DNA of 64,000 bases, taken from contig NZ_LPVY01000004.1 in assembly GCF_001613805.1 (NCBI RefSeq), positions 1 through 64,000 of the forward strand, given 5' to 3'. The notes under the pieces are model-generated. The model worked only from the letters and a program-made list of their open reading frames with translations. It did not search any database and was not told the DNA's origin. Both the position numbers and the translations under genes were made by a program. Shown one piece after another: positions 42,697-51,658 of the stretch (within the stretch, counting starts at the first letter, position 1; each line of letters starts with the position of its first letter). The DNA comes from Thalassospira lucentensis (GTDB lineage: Bacteria > Pseudomonadota > Alphaproteobacteria > Rhodospirillales > Thalassospiraceae).

Positions 42697-43065
42697 CTAG
42701 TCGTTGTCGGGTTTGGAATTCGGATTGGCTGCCCGAAAGAATGAAACCACATTATCCGTATCGGACGACGCGGCATCGGAAGCACCGGCACCGTCATCGG
42801 CGCGCTCACTATCACCGGCATCTTCGCCGCGCTTGGCCGCTTCGATGTTATCGTCCGTTCCATGGGGCTTGGTATCATCGGCGGGCGACACGGCACCTCG
42901 ATAATGGCCGTCATGCTGCCTGTCGGCCTTGCGGTCCTCGGCGTCCTTTTTCGTACGCTCGCCCCGCGTGCGGCCATGCAGGGCCCGATTGGCATCGGCC
43001 TGCCTTTCCTTGGCACTGCGTTTCTTCTGCTTGCGCACCTGCCGCAGATTGACAAGATCGCCCAT
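42697..43065 (-). CDS. DUF4169-family small basic protein with acidic tail
   Basis: 122 residues from the ATG at 43065 (AAGGGG 9 nt upstream). The N-terminal half, MGDLVNLRQVRKQKKRSAKERQ with ALHGRTRGERTKK and LDGH-like RQHDGHYR, is the DUF4169 pattern of Alphaproteobacteria: a highly charged helical protein of unknown function. The C-terminal half is Asp/Ala/Ser-rich low complexity ending in VVSFFRAANPNSKPDND. The 290 nt before it (42407-42696) hold nothing I can support. Confidence 0.75.
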   Translation of the reverse strand: MGDLVNLRQVRKQKKRSAKERQADANRALHGRTRGERTKKDAEDRKADRQHDGHYRGAVSPADDTKPHGTDDNIEAAKRGEDAGDSERADDGAGASDAASSDTDNVVSFFRAANPNSKPDND

Positions 43066-43175
43066 GCGAACGTCCCCTTTCATCCCGGTCCAAAATGACA
43101 AACGGGCACCCCGATTGATCAGGGCACCCGCCTAGAAGCTTGGCAAACCGTTGATAAAACCTGCCTCAATCCGTC

Positions 43176-44297
43176 TTAGCGGACGAAGACGTGGACCTCG
43201 TTGGCCGAAACCGAGGCACTGGTCGCATCAGAAACACGAACACGCGCGCTGGGCATTCCCATATCTGTCAGGGAACGCAGAACCGACTGTGCATTGCGTT
43301 TTGATTTGTTGCTGTTCAGCGCAACCTGCGCCGGGGTCCCGCGATTCGGCGTTACCGCAACAACATCAAAGCTGGCCTGCGGGCGGCGCTCCAGAACGCG
43401 GTTGACCGCGTTATAAAGCGCCTGCTCGTATTTCACGCTCGGGCTGTCGAAACGGATAACGACCAGCGGACGATCGCTGGTCGATGCCATGCTGCTACCG
43501 GCGGATGCCGGTGCAGCCTGCGACTGGAAGACACGCTTGGAAAGCGCGTCACCGAAAATCTCGCCATTCTTGACAGCCAGCGCCAGCGCATTGAGGTTCG
43601 CACGCTCGTTGCTGACATAAGACGTCTGACGGGCAAGGCCTTCGCTGATTTCATTGAGAAGACGATCAATCAGCACTGTGGTGCGGTTGGTTTCGTCTTC
43701 CAGCAGCGCGAGCTGACGGTGATCTTCGTCAACCGCGCCGGAAACCTGATAGGCAGACCGGACAGATTCCAGAAGGAAAGTCGACAGCGTCGAATCAGCG
43801 GCCACTTTATTGGCCAGCGAATTCATCGCTGCGATATCGTCATTCACACGATCAAGTTCCTGCTGTGCAGTATTCCACTGCTGCACCAGAACCGGGTTGC
43901 CCGGCGTGGTACCAACCTGAAGCCGCGCGCTGATCGCTGCCACAGTCCCGTGATAGGCCTGCGAGTTGCGAACGGTCTGCGCACGAAGCTGCTGCAATTC
44001 GTTGCTGTGGTCACTCAGCGCCGATTTCAGGCGATTGAGTTCGGCCTGCATGTTTTCGACCTTGGACCCGACAAAGGTCCCGGTCTGCGACATGCCGGTC
44101 AACGGTTGAGAGCTGCGCGCAACATCAGTCGACGTCGTAGCATCTGCCCCGCTTGTATCGGCCATTGCGGCCGAGTTTTCAGTGCCGGCATTCTCTTCGC
44201 CAGCCAAAGTCGGCCAAAGGGCCTCTGAAGAAAAAGAACATCCCCCCAGCAAAAGGGCGGCGCCGATTACGGCGAGGTAGGTTTTACGAACGGCCAT
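43176..44297 (-). CDS. Lipoprotein with coiled coil and OmpA-like C-terminal fold (uncharacterised)
   Basis: 373 residues. A lipoprotein signal has lipobox LGGC (Cys20). A Ser/Thr/Ala-rich linker (to ~75) leads to a long coiled coil (about 78-125), further helices (about 135-240), and a C-terminal ~100-residue alpha/beta domain. That domain (VIRFDSPSVKYEQALYNAVNRVLE, then SNKSKRNAQSVLRSLTDMG) has the strand-helix order of OmpA-like domains but without a clear peptidoglycan-binding motif. Probably periplasmic and anchored to a membrane. No operon partner. Confidence 0.8.
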   Translation of the reverse strand: MAVRKTYLAVIGAALLLGGCSFSSEALWPTLAGEENAGTENSAAMADTSGADATTSTDVARSSQPLTGMSQTGTFVGSKVENMQAELNRLKSALSDHSNELQQLRAQTVRNSQAYHGTVAAISARLQVGTTPGNPVLVQQWNTAQQELDRVNDDIAAMNSLANKVAADSTLSTFLLESVRSAYQVSGAVDEDHRQLALLEDETNRTTVLIDRLLNEISEGLARQTSYVSNERANLNALALAVKNGEIFGDALSKRVFQSQAAPASAGSSMASTSDRPLVVIRFDSPSVKYEQALYNAVNRVLERRPQASFDVVAVTPNRGTPAQVALNSNKSKRNAQSVLRSLTDMGMPSARVRVSDATSASVSANEVHVFVR

Positions 44298-44551
44298 TTC
44301 GATCTATTACCTAAGTAGGAATAAGCGAATCTCCCTGGGCCTGCTTTTTTATGAATTGAAACAAGCCCCTGCTCCCCCGGGATTGAATGCATCTTAGTCC
44401 ACGACCACTTGTGGAACAAGACGCATTTGCCCCTTTTTTAGCCATAGTTTGTCATATCCGTGTCAAACGCAACAAACCGGGGCAGAACAAGGCCCTAGCA
44501 GCGTGAAAAAACCTGCTCTCGGAAAAAATACGGTTTTTTGAAATTTACCGC

Positions 44552-44580
44552 TTGCAATGCCCCGCTCGTTTGCATAAGTT
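44552..44580 (+). promoter_or_regulatory. Candidate tRNA-Arg promoter
   Basis: TTGCAA (44552-44557) and TAAGTT (44575-44580) are 17 bp apart and 52 nt upstream of the tRNA. The rest of the 335-nt gap 44298-44632 holds no gene I can support. Confidence 0.4.
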
Positions 44581-44632
44581 CCGCTCCGCCGACGGGGAGC
44601 ACCAAACGCAAACCGGCGGAAACCAAGGCAAA

Positions 44633-44709
44633 GCGCCCGTAGCTCAGCTGGATAGAGCATCTGACTACGAATCAGAAGGCCGGAGGTTCGAATCCTTCCG
44701 GGCGCGCCA
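44633..44709 (+). tRNA. tRNA-Arg (anticodon ACG)
   Basis: 77 nt including an encoded CCA. The acceptor stem GCGCCCG pairs with CGGGCGC, with discriminator G. The D arm is AGCTC/GAGC, the anticodon stem TCTGA/TCAGA encloses CTACGAA (ACG, the wobble A normally edited to inosine by TadA), and the T arm is GGAGGTTCGAATCCTTC. Confidence 0.97.
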
Positions 44710-44712
44710 TTC

Positions 44713-44742
44713 AAAGGCTCGACGTTAACGCGTCGGGCCTTT
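44713..44742 (+). terminator. tRNA-Arg terminator
   Basis: 12-bp stem (AAAGGCTCGACG / CGTCGGGCCTTT, one G-T pair) with a 6-nt loop directly after the tRNA. The following T-tract is short. Confidence 0.6.
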
Positions 44743-44928
44743 GCCATTTCCGGATCATGCCGCACAGCGACCCCGCTTTCATCCGATAAAACCGCCGAAA
44801 TGTGAACCAGATTACACCTTTTGGCCAATTCCCCGCCCTTATCGTGCAACTTTTCCCCGCCATCCTTGCCCCTGCCGATCCCTCAAACATATCAGGGGAA
44901 CGGCCCCGTAACCCGCAAGGAGACAGGA

Positions 44929-45681
44929 ATGGATATCGGAAAAATTCTCGGTGGCGTACTCGGCTCCGGCAGTACCGGCCAGATCGGCGACCGGATCAAG
45001 CAAGCCACTTCCGGCGGATCGTCCGGCGGGATCGGCACGGCACTGGGCAATAGCAGCCTTGGTGGCGGTCTTGTCGGTGGCGCGCTAAGCGGCGGATTGA
45101 TGTCTGCGGTTCTCGGGTCGAAAAAGGGCCGCAAGATGGGCGGCAAGGTGCTGGCGTACGGCGGCACCGCACTGGTTGCAGGCCTCGCCTACAAGGCATG
45201 GCGCGATTACAGCAACCGCCAGAAACCGCAAAGCCATGCCCGTGATACCGATCTTGCCAGCATTCCAGCCGATAGCGGCTTTGCCCCCGAACAGGAACGC
45301 GGCGAAGGTGATGTTGATTTCCGCCTTGCATTGGTGCGCGCGATGATCGCTGCTGCCAAGTCGGATGGTCATATCGATCAGACCGAACACAAACGCATTG
45401 CAGCCCAGATCGAACAATTCGAACTGGGTGCATCGGAAAAGGCTTTTCTGTTTGATGCCTTTTCCGCCGATGCCGACCCATTGGCGATTGCCCGTCTGGC
45501 CCGAACCAGCGAACAGGGTGCGGAAATCTATCTGGCATCCAGCCTGTCGATTGATCCCGATGATCAACTTGAACAGCAATATCTTTCAAGGCTCGCCGGA
45601 TGTCTTGGCCTGCCCGATGAATTGCGCACCCACCTTGATACGCAGGCCGAAGGTGCGCGGCAGGAATTCGCAAACGCTTAA
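44929..45681 (+). CDS. DUF533 / TerB-like protein
   Basis: 250 residues from the ATG at 44929 (AAGGAG upstream; sequence in front of it is unlike protein). The N-terminal ~90 residues are Gly/Ser-rich with a hydrophobic segment (about 85-105). From about 145 to 245 an all-helical TerB-like domain carries the acidic motif AAAKSDGHIDQTEHKRI, the metal-site pattern of the TerB/DUF533 family (as in E. coli YebE). Such proteins sit at the inner membrane and are linked to envelope or metal stress; the function is unproven. Confidence 0.88.
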   Translation: MDIGKILGGVLGSGSTGQIGDRIKQATSGGSSGGIGTALGNSSLGGGLVGGALSGGLMSAVLGSKKGRKMGGKVLAYGGTALVAGLAYKAWRDYSNRQKPQSHARDTDLASIPADSGFAPEQERGEGDVDFRLALVRAMIAAAKSDGHIDQTEHKRIAAQIEQFELGASEKAFLFDAFSADADPLAIARLARTSEQGAEIYLASSLSIDPDDQLEQQYLSRLAGCLGLPDELRTHLDTQAEGARQEFANA

Positions 45682-45703
45682 GCCCAGACAACGAAAAACA
45701 GGC

Positions 45704-45736
45704 CCGAACAGTGTCGTTCGGGCCTGCAGTTGCAAT
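45704..45736 (-). terminator. Terminator of the fasciclin gene
   Basis: Perfect 11-bp arms (CAGGCCCGAAC / GTTCGGGCCTG), 6-nt loop, followed on the minus strand by TTTTTCG. Between convergent genes, so it may serve both. Confidence 0.88.
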
Positions 45737-45752
45737 ATCCTGTCAGCCCGGC

Positions 45753-46241
45753 TCACATCGCAGGCATGATGACCGTATCAATCACGTGAATGACGCCGTT
45801 GTCGGCTTCGATATCGGCCTGGGTGACTGTCGCACCATCCACCATGACGCCGCTTGTGGCATTCACATCAATGGTGTCGCCCTGCACGCTGGCAACTTCC
45901 ATTTCCTTACCCGCGATATCGGCTGCCATCACTTTGCCCGGTACAACGTGATAGGTCAGAATGGCGACCAGCTTTTCCTTGTTTTCCGGCTTCAGAAGGT
46001 CTTCGACCGTGCCCGCCGGCAGCTTGGCAAAGGCTTCGTCGGTCGGCGCAAACACGGTAAAGGGTCCTTCACCCTTAAGGGTATCGACAAGCCCGGCTGC
46101 CTGAACCGCGGTAACAAGCGTTTTAAAGGATCCGGCAGATACCGCCGTATCAACGATGTCAGCCGCCTTTGCCGGAAGACTTGCCAATGCAAATGCCGCT
46201 GCGGCAACGGTTGCGATCACGGTTTTCTTCAAAGCAGTCAT
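45753..46241 (-). CDS. Secreted fasciclin (FAS1) domain protein
   Basis: 162 residues from the ATG at 46241 (AGGAG 9 nt upstream). A Sec signal peptide ends at AKA|ADIV (about residue 26). A single FAS1 domain has both conserved boxes: [15 protein letters not shown] and the closing [12 protein letters not shown], with YHVV (the central H-box) between. FAS1 proteins mediate cell-surface adhesion or polymer contact. It is periplasmic or extracellular, and monocistronic by its terminator. Confidence 0.95.
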   Translation of the reverse strand: MTALKKTVIATVAAAAFALASLPAKAADIVDTAVSAGSFKTLVTAVQAAGLVDTLKGEGPFTVFAPTDEAFAKLPAGTVEDLLKPENKEKLVAILTYHVVPGKVMAADIAGKEMEVASVQGDTIDVNATSGVMVDGATVTQADIEADNGVIHVIDTVIMPAM

Positions 46242-46495
46242 GTTTCGAACTCCTGTCCATATATTGTCGGATGTGCCCGACATCTCTGCTGTCGAAAAAC
46301 CTACGCGCAGTGCCCGGTAAACGGATCCATCGTGATGCTTCATTTAATTGTGATAGCCGCCCTGACATCCACATCAGGCTGGCTTGCGTACAGGAACGCT
46401 TGTGCAAGTTGAAAACGGGAAAAAGCCCGTGCCCGGAAGTGGCAAGGAATGCTATGCTTGATGCCATCTGACGACCGCCTCAAGGAGCCCCACGC

Positions 46496-47017
46496 ATGAA
46501 CGCCAATACGCGCATCACCATTTCCTGCACCGATCGTGTCGGCCTGGTATCGGATATATCCGGTCGTCTGTTTGATATCGGGGCCAATCTTGGTCCGACC
46601 AGTTTCATGCTTGATCAGGGACGCGCAAATTTCATTACCACCTGCGAACTTCCCGACACCTGCCCGATCACCGAATGCGAAGCCGCCCTTTTTGAATTGC
46701 CGATGGAACAGGCCGAAATCACGGTCGAAGAAATTCAGCCCGCCCCGCTTCTGACCCGCGCACCGGGGGCCACGCACATGATTGAATGTTCCGGCATTGA
46801 TCAGCCCGGCCTGATCGCCCGGCTGTCGGAAATTTTCATCGAATTCAACGCCAACATCGTGCAACTGGCGGCATCGGCAACCGATGAAAAGGATGCACGC
46901 ATCTATACTACCCGCTTTGCGATTGCCATTCCGGCTGACCGTGCTGCCGCCTGTCTGGCGACACTTGCCAACACCGCCGGGTCAATGCGCATGCTGTTCC
47001 GGTTTGAAGAACTTTAA
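46496..47017 (+). CDS. Tandem ACT-domain protein, GcvR-like
   Basis: 173 residues. Two ACT domains: the first opens ISCTDRVGLVSDISGRLFDIGANL (about 9-32), the second IECSGIDQPGLIARLSEIFIEFNANI (about 92-117). This is the arrangement of GcvR, the glycine-responsive antirepressor of the glycine cleavage operon. No DNA-binding domain is present. AAGGAG lies 9 nt upstream of the ATG. No gcv genes are nearby, so the ligand and partner are inferred only. Confidence 0.88.
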   Translation: MNANTRITISCTDRVGLVSDISGRLFDIGANLGPTSFMLDQGRANFITTCELPDTCPITECEAALFELPMEQAEITVEEIQPAPLLTRAPGATHMIECSGIDQPGLIARLSEIFIEFNANIVQLAASATDEKDARIYTTRFAIAIPADRAAACLATLANTAGSMRMLFRFEEL

Positions 47018-47029
47018 CAGTGTAGCTGG

Positions 47030-48886
47030 TTACAAAGTCCCGTAATCATCTACGTCAAAGACCACATTGTCAGCGACCAGATCGCCGATCTCGATCCCGT
47101 CGATCTGAACGCCATAGCTGTAATGTCGGCCACCACTGAAATCGACGTAAACACCCGTGTCGTTCTGTTCTGCGTGATTGATGAAATCACCAAAATCGTC
47201 GATGCCACTTTTTTCCTGGAATGTTTTGCCAAGCAGAAAGCGATCGCCGTTTTCGCCCGCTTCAAAATCGGTAATACGGTCTCGTTCCGCCCCGCCTTCG
47301 AACGTAGCCCAGACGAAACTGTCCGACGATTGGCCGCCCGTCAGAAGATCATTGCCATCCCCACCAAACAACAGGTCTTCGCCATGCTCTCCCCTCAGGA
47401 CATCATGACCGTCCTGCCCCAACATCCGGTCATTATCCCGGCCACCTTCCAGAAGGTCACGTCCTGCGCCACCCGATAGCAGATCCTCCCATTGCCCACC
47501 CCGCAAGATGTCCTGGCCATCACCGCCATACATCGCGTCGTCACCAAGACCACCTTCCATAAGGTCGTCCCCGGCACCGCCATAAAGAAAGTCATCCGCA
47601 TTATTGCCTCTGACAATGTCATCACCGTCACCACCATCGGCATGGGTGCCATCCGGCGGGAAAAGATCGTCCCCGTAATATGTGTAACCGGCGAGAACTG
47701 TGTCATTGCCCTCTCCGCCATACAGACGGTCGCCACCTTCATTGCCCAGAATGGTGTCATCACCGCCATCACCGTAAAGGTAATCGCGATCAGGTTGTCC
47801 ATACTCCGAACCCGAAAGAGTATCGTTACCATCGCCACCATAGGCGGTAATGCCGGTTAACGTGTCGTCACCGCCATTGCCATAGATGGTGTCGTAGCCG
47901 AAATAGCCATCAATATTATTATCCTGTTCATCACCGATCAAAAGGTCGTTGTAGCTGGTTCCGAAAATGCCCTCGACATCCGTCAGCACATCCCCGTCCG
48001 CATCCCCGCCTTCGGCAATGCCAGCACCAAGGTCGATATGCACACCTTCGGCCGAAGTCTGATAGCTGACAGTATCCTGCCCACTGCCGCCATTAAGGAA
48101 ATCAGCACCGCTGCCCCCTGTCAGAAAATCATCACCGGCACGTCCCATCAGGGTATCGTTACCGCTATCCCCGGACATTGCATTATCACCGCCCCGGCCG
48201 ATCATCATATCGTCGCCACCGGCACCAAACAGGGTTCCGCCCCGTTCCTCACCACCAATCAGCAGATCATCATGATTTGATCCGCGTATATTCAGATCGC
48301 GCAACTCGCTATCATCGGCAAAGGAAATCACATCCCCCTCGGCATCCCCGCCATAACCGATCATGCTGTCCTGATCGAAATAAATGGCTTCGGGCGAACT
48401 GCCATACGCAACAGTCGGCGCATAGCGGGAGTAGGAACTGGGAAATATATCGCGAAAATCAAAGTTGATGGTATCGGCACCGCCGCCACCTTCGACCGCA
48501 CTTATTTCTCCTTCAAAATAGTCGTCTCCGTCAGTACCAATCACGCCCAACTTCTGGGAAACATGGTCGCCATACTCCCCAACAATCAGCTGATCGCCAT
48601 CCGCGTCACCACCACTAACGTCAAGCTGCGAGACCTGTTCGCCTGATGGGGCATCTTCATTATTGTAAAACTTGAATGCCAGTGGCTCCTCAGAGGTCGC
48701 ATATGACAGCACGTAATCGTCAGATAGCCCACTGACGAAAAAGCTGTCGCCCCCGGCCCCGCCAATCACCGTGTCTGATTGGCTGAAATGGATTTCATCA
48801 TCACCATCCAGCCCATAAATAATATCACGACCACGAGAGGTATGGTTCAACACGTCGTCTTCGTTTGTACCGATGATCCGTGCCAT
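47030..48886 (-). CDS. RTX calcium-binding repeat protein (second type I secretion substrate)
   Basis: 618 residues without a Sec signal. The N-terminal ~200 residues hold isolated GTNEDD/GTDGDD motifs with beta-rich spacers. From about 205 to 530 dense RTX nonapeptides (GGxGxDxLxG type) form several beta-rolls, interrupted near 283-330 by a spacer with SAEGVHIDLGAGIAEGGDADGDVL. The C terminus ends in short beta-strands (GIEIGDLVADNVVFDVDDYGTL), like type I secretion signals. AGGAGG lies 9 nt before the ATG. No catalytic domain is visible, so this may be a structural surface or matrix protein. The nearest exporter is the one at 5.2-10.4 kb. Confidence 0.93.
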   Translation of the reverse strand: MARIIGTNEDDVLNHTSRGRDIIYGLDGDDEIHFSQSDTVIGGAGGDSFFVSGLSDDYVLSYATSEEPLAFKFYNNEDAPSGEQVSQLDVSGGDADGDQLIVGEYGDHVSQKLGVIGTDGDDYFEGEISAVEGGGGADTINFDFRDIFPSSYSRYAPTVAYGSSPEAIYFDQDSMIGYGGDAEGDVISFADDSELRDLNIRGSNHDDLLIGGEERGGTLFGAGGDDMMIGRGGDNAMSGDSGNDTLMGRAGDDFLTGGSGADFLNGGSGQDTVSYQTSAEGVHIDLGAGIAEGGDADGDVLTDVEGIFGTSYNDLLIGDEQDNNIDGYFGYDTIYGNGGDDTLTGITAYGGDGNDTLSGSEYGQPDRDYLYGDGGDDTILGNEGGDRLYGGEGNDTVLAGYTYYGDDLFPPDGTHADGGDGDDIVRGNNADDFLYGGAGDDLMEGGLGDDAMYGGDGQDILRGGQWEDLLSGGAGRDLLEGGRDNDRMLGQDGHDVLRGEHGEDLLFGGDGNDLLTGGQSSDSFVWATFEGGAERDRITDFEAGENGDRFLLGKTFQEKSGIDDFGDFINHAEQNDTGVYVDFSGGRHYSYGVQIDGIEIGDLVADNVVFDVDDYGTL

Positions 48887-49034
48887 AGAAGGCCTCCTGT
48901 CGTTAAATGAAACGACCCCACGGTACGCCCTATAGGTGATTCAAAAAAGAAAAATAAAACCTAAAATATAGTTCTATTTTCAACTGGTAATGCACATCTT
49001 CTGCAAACAACAGCAACGCCGGGCCGTTGCCCTC

Positions 49035-50195
49035 CTAAACCACAACCCGGTTACGTCCGGCCTGTTTGGCGGCATAAAGTTTTTCATCCGCCTGCTTCAG
49101 CACCGCCCAGGGATCATCAATATCCTCATCCCGTTCCGAAAGACCGACCGAGATGGTGACCGAAACGGTCTTGTTTTTGTCGGGCGGAGTAATTCTGGTT
49201 GCGGCAATCCGCTTGCGAAGGGCTTCCAGCGGTTCGTGGGCTTTCTCCGCACTGCGTCCGGCAAAGACAACGGTGAATTCCTCGCCGCCATAGCGGAAGG
49301 CTTTTCCCCCGCCGCCAACGCGCGCCAGTTCGCGCGAAACCTTGCGCAACACGATATCGCCGACATCATGGCCATAGGTATCGTTGAATTTCTTGAAATG
49401 ATCGACGTCGAGCATCGCAATCGCATACTGGTTGCCAAGTTCGGCCAAGGCATGGCCCAATGCCCGACGACCGGGCAAACCGGTCAGATCATCAACAAAC
49501 GCCATCCGCCACGCTTCCTGCGCCAACCCGGCCAGAACCACACCCGTCGCCGCCAGATAACCGAACTTGATGAAACCCGGGCCCATAACGGTCGCCACCG
49601 CAATGGCAATGATCGCGGCGGCAAAGCTGGTTTCAAGCGGCCGATGCAGCGCAAGCAGAATACCGACCGAAACAACCGCCAGAATCAGGGCCGACTGCGG
49701 CATATCGGCCATAAAGGTTCCGGTGTCGATCAGCCGGTAATTCAGCACCTGATAAAGCGCCGCGCCAACATCGGCCTTGCCAGCCAGCATCAGCATGACA
49801 AAAAGCTGCAATCCCAGCACCAGCATTCGGGCAATTCCGCGCGGATTAAGAACGCCGCGTTCCTTGGTAAAACCGAGCACCAGCAGATTGACCGGGATCA
49901 GATAAAGCGTCGCAATGCGCATGAAGGCGAGGCCATCGGCGGAAAAACCGCCACCATTCCCCACCAGCAGCCAGTAGCATACCAAAAGCAGGATCATGAC
50001 GAAAACCGCCCGCCCGCGGTTAAACCACCACCCGATTGCACCGCCAAGCACCGCCAGGATGAACGGCCCGTATCGCACAAGCCCTGCCAGCTCACCCGGA
50101 ACAAGTCCGGGCGACAGCGCAAGCACAAGACAGGCCCCCAATATCAGAAAGGGTGCCAGCCCGGCCGAGACAAGAATGGAATAAGCGCGACGCAT
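49035..50195 (-). CDS. Multi-pass membrane diguanylate cyclase (GGDEF)
   Basis: 386 residues from the ATG at 50195. The frame is open to an ATG at 50408, but those 71 extra residues are basic, unlike a transmembrane sensor, and have no better ribosome binding site. About six or seven membrane helices (about 5-215) precede a GGDEF domain (about 225-386) with intact GGEEF (in FRYGGEEFTVVF) and metal Asp in LDVDHFKKFNDTYGHDVGD. The upstream inhibitory site RxxD is replaced by glycines (VGGGGKAF), so product feedback through that site should be absent. The third c-di-GMP-type protein in the window. Confidence 0.9.
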   Translation of the reverse strand: MRRAYSILVSAGLAPFLILGACLVLALSPGLVPGELAGLVRYGPFILAVLGGAIGWWFNRGRAVFVMILLLVCYWLLVGNGGGFSADGLAFMRIATLYLIPVNLLVLGFTKERGVLNPRGIARMLVLGLQLFVMLMLAGKADVGAALYQVLNYRLIDTGTFMADMPQSALILAVVSVGILLALHRPLETSFAAAIIAIAVATVMGPGFIKFGYLAATGVVLAGLAQEAWRMAFVDDLTGLPGRRALGHALAELGNQYAIAMLDVDHFKKFNDTYGHDVGDIVLRKVSRELARVGGGGKAFRYGGEEFTVVFAGRSAEKAHEPLEALRKRIAATRITPPDKNKTVSVTISVGLSERDEDIDDPWAVLKQADEKLYAAKQAGRNRVVV

Positions 50196-50605
50196 GGGCC
50201 GTTTGGTTCTGCCTGAAATTCCCCCAAGGATACGGTATCGGGCAGGCCCGATCCGTAATATCGCCGGTAATCTAACCACTGCATCCTTAAGGGGCCATTG
50301 CTTTATGCCGTGTTTCTGCGTTTTTTCTAATTCAGCCGCAAGGACCCGTTTCGGTGTTGCCTTCCGATAGGCATCAGACAATGGTCGTGTGCGCAAAATG
50401 GCTTGCATCTGTTAGCATGCGCACCATAAATTGGATCAAATTCGCTCTATCTCACTGCGGCGCACAATGATCGCAGGCGCAGAATTCTGTCACGGCGGCC
50501 ACGGTACGATCCCGAAAACGGGACAAAAGCATTTAACGCCGGAAGCTTGGCCCAAACACAAACAGGCCGATCCTTCCAGAATGACAGGCTTTGGAGAGAG
50601 TTACC
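50196..50605. other. 410-nt region between divergent genes
   Basis: Separates the membrane GGDEF gene and the CoA-ester lyase gene, and should hold both promoters. The first 213 nt could be an N-terminal extension of the GGDEF gene. I see no RNA gene or strong hairpin in it. Confidence 0.35.
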
Positions 50606-51592
50606 ATGAGCTTCACCACACCGACCCCGGCACCAGCACGTCTGAACCGGTCCGAACTGGCCGTTCCGGGCAGCCGTATCGAACTGTTTGAAAAGGCCGC
50701 CAGATCAAAGGCCGATGCCATCTTCCTTGACCTTGAGGACGCGGTTGCGCCAAACGACAAGGAACAGGCGCGTAAAAACATCATTGCCGCGATCAACGAT
50801 ATCGACTGGGGCGACAAGGTGCTTTCGGTCCGCATCAACGGCCTTGATACACATTATATGTATCGCGATGTCGTCGATTTGCTCGAACAGGCCGGTGACC
50901 GGCTTGACCTGATCATGATCCCCAAGGTTGGAACGGCTGCTGATGTCTATGCGCTTGATATGATGGCAACCCAGATCGAGGCTGCCAAGGGCCGCAAAAA
51001 ACGCATCGGGTTCGAACTGATCATTGAAACCGCCCTTGGCATGCAGAATATCCACGAAATTGCAGGTGCATCCAAACGCAATGAAAGCCTGCATTTTGGT
51101 GTGGCCGATTACGCAGCCTCGACCAAGGCAATGACGACCGGCATCGGCGGCCCGAACCCGCATTATGGTGTGCTGACCGACAAGGATGGCGATAATCCGC
51201 GCGATTATCACTGGGGCGATATGTGGCATTACGCCATTGCCCGCATGGTGGTGGCCGCACGCGCCAATGGTCTGCGCCCGATTGATGGCCCGTTTGGCGA
51301 CTTTTCCGATCCGGATGGCTATCGTGCACAGGCCGCGCGCGCCATGGTTCTGGGCTGCGAAGGCAAATGGGCCATCCATCCCAGCCAGATCACCCTTGCC
51401 AACGATGTCTATTCCCCGTCCGAGGCCGAGATCACCAAAGCCAAACGCATCCTGGAAGCCATGGCCAAGGCACAGGCCGAAGGTGCCGGTGCCGTCGCAC
51501 TTGATGGCCGTTTGATTGATATCGCATCGATCAAACAGGCCGAAGTCATGGTCCGGCAGGCCGAAGCGATTGCCGCACGCGACGCGGGTTAG
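50606..51592 (+). CDS. HpcH/HpaI-CitE family CoA-ester lyase, (beta-methyl)malyl-CoA lyase-like
   Basis: 328 residues from the ATG at 50606 (GGAGAG upstream). TIM-barrel CitE-like fold with family motifs: SRIELFEKAARSKADAIFLDLEDAV (metal-binding Asp/Glu), VRINGLDTHYMYRD, MIPKVGTAADVYALD, FELIIETALGM and the C-terminal WAIHPSQ. The length and the HFGVADYAASTKAM stretch fit malyl-CoA/beta-methylmalyl-CoA lyases, which cleave malyl-CoA to acetyl-CoA and glyoxylate in the ethylmalonyl-CoA pathway. A malyl-CoA thioesterase in the same superfamily is the main alternative. No other pathway genes are adjacent. Confidence 0.9.
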   Translation: MSFTTPTPAPARLNRSELAVPGSRIELFEKAARSKADAIFLDLEDAVAPNDKEQARKNIIAAINDIDWGDKVLSVRINGLDTHYMYRDVVDLLEQAGDRLDLIMIPKVGTAADVYALDMMATQIEAAKGRKKRIGFELIIETALGMQNIHEIAGASKRNESLHFGVADYAASTKAMTTGIGGPNPHYGVLTDKDGDNPRDYHWGDMWHYAIARMVVAARANGLRPIDGPFGDFSDPDGYRAQAARAMVLGCEGKWAIHPSQITLANDVYSPSEAEITKAKRILEAMAKAQAEGAGAVALDGRLIDIASIKQAEVMVRQAEAIAARDAG

Positions 51593-51613
51593 GCCCAAAG
51601 CCAGACAAGATTG

Positions 51614-51649
51614 ATCAAAGGGCCGAACACGCTGCCTCGGCCCTTTGAT
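51614..51649 (+). terminator. Terminator after the CoA-ester lyase
   Basis: Perfect 13-bp arms (ATCAAAGGGCCGA / TCGGCCCTTTGAT) with a 10-nt loop, between convergent genes. The AT-rich stem base acts in both directions; the U-tract is weak. Confidence 0.75.
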
Positions 51650-51658
51650 ACATTATGA

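Noticed and set aside
43105..43135. GGGCACCC repeated twice, considered as a terminator
   Set aside because: The two copies are direct, not inverted, and cannot form the stem.
48990..50216. 408-codon plus-strand frame rich in Gln/His/Lys
   Set aside because: Antisense to the membrane GGDEF gene; composition is the complement of hydrophobic codons.
50196..50408. 71-residue N-terminal extension of the membrane GGDEF protein
   Set aside because: Open frame, but basic and without homology-like features; the first membrane helix starts right after the ATG at 50195. Kept as a caveat, not as the call.
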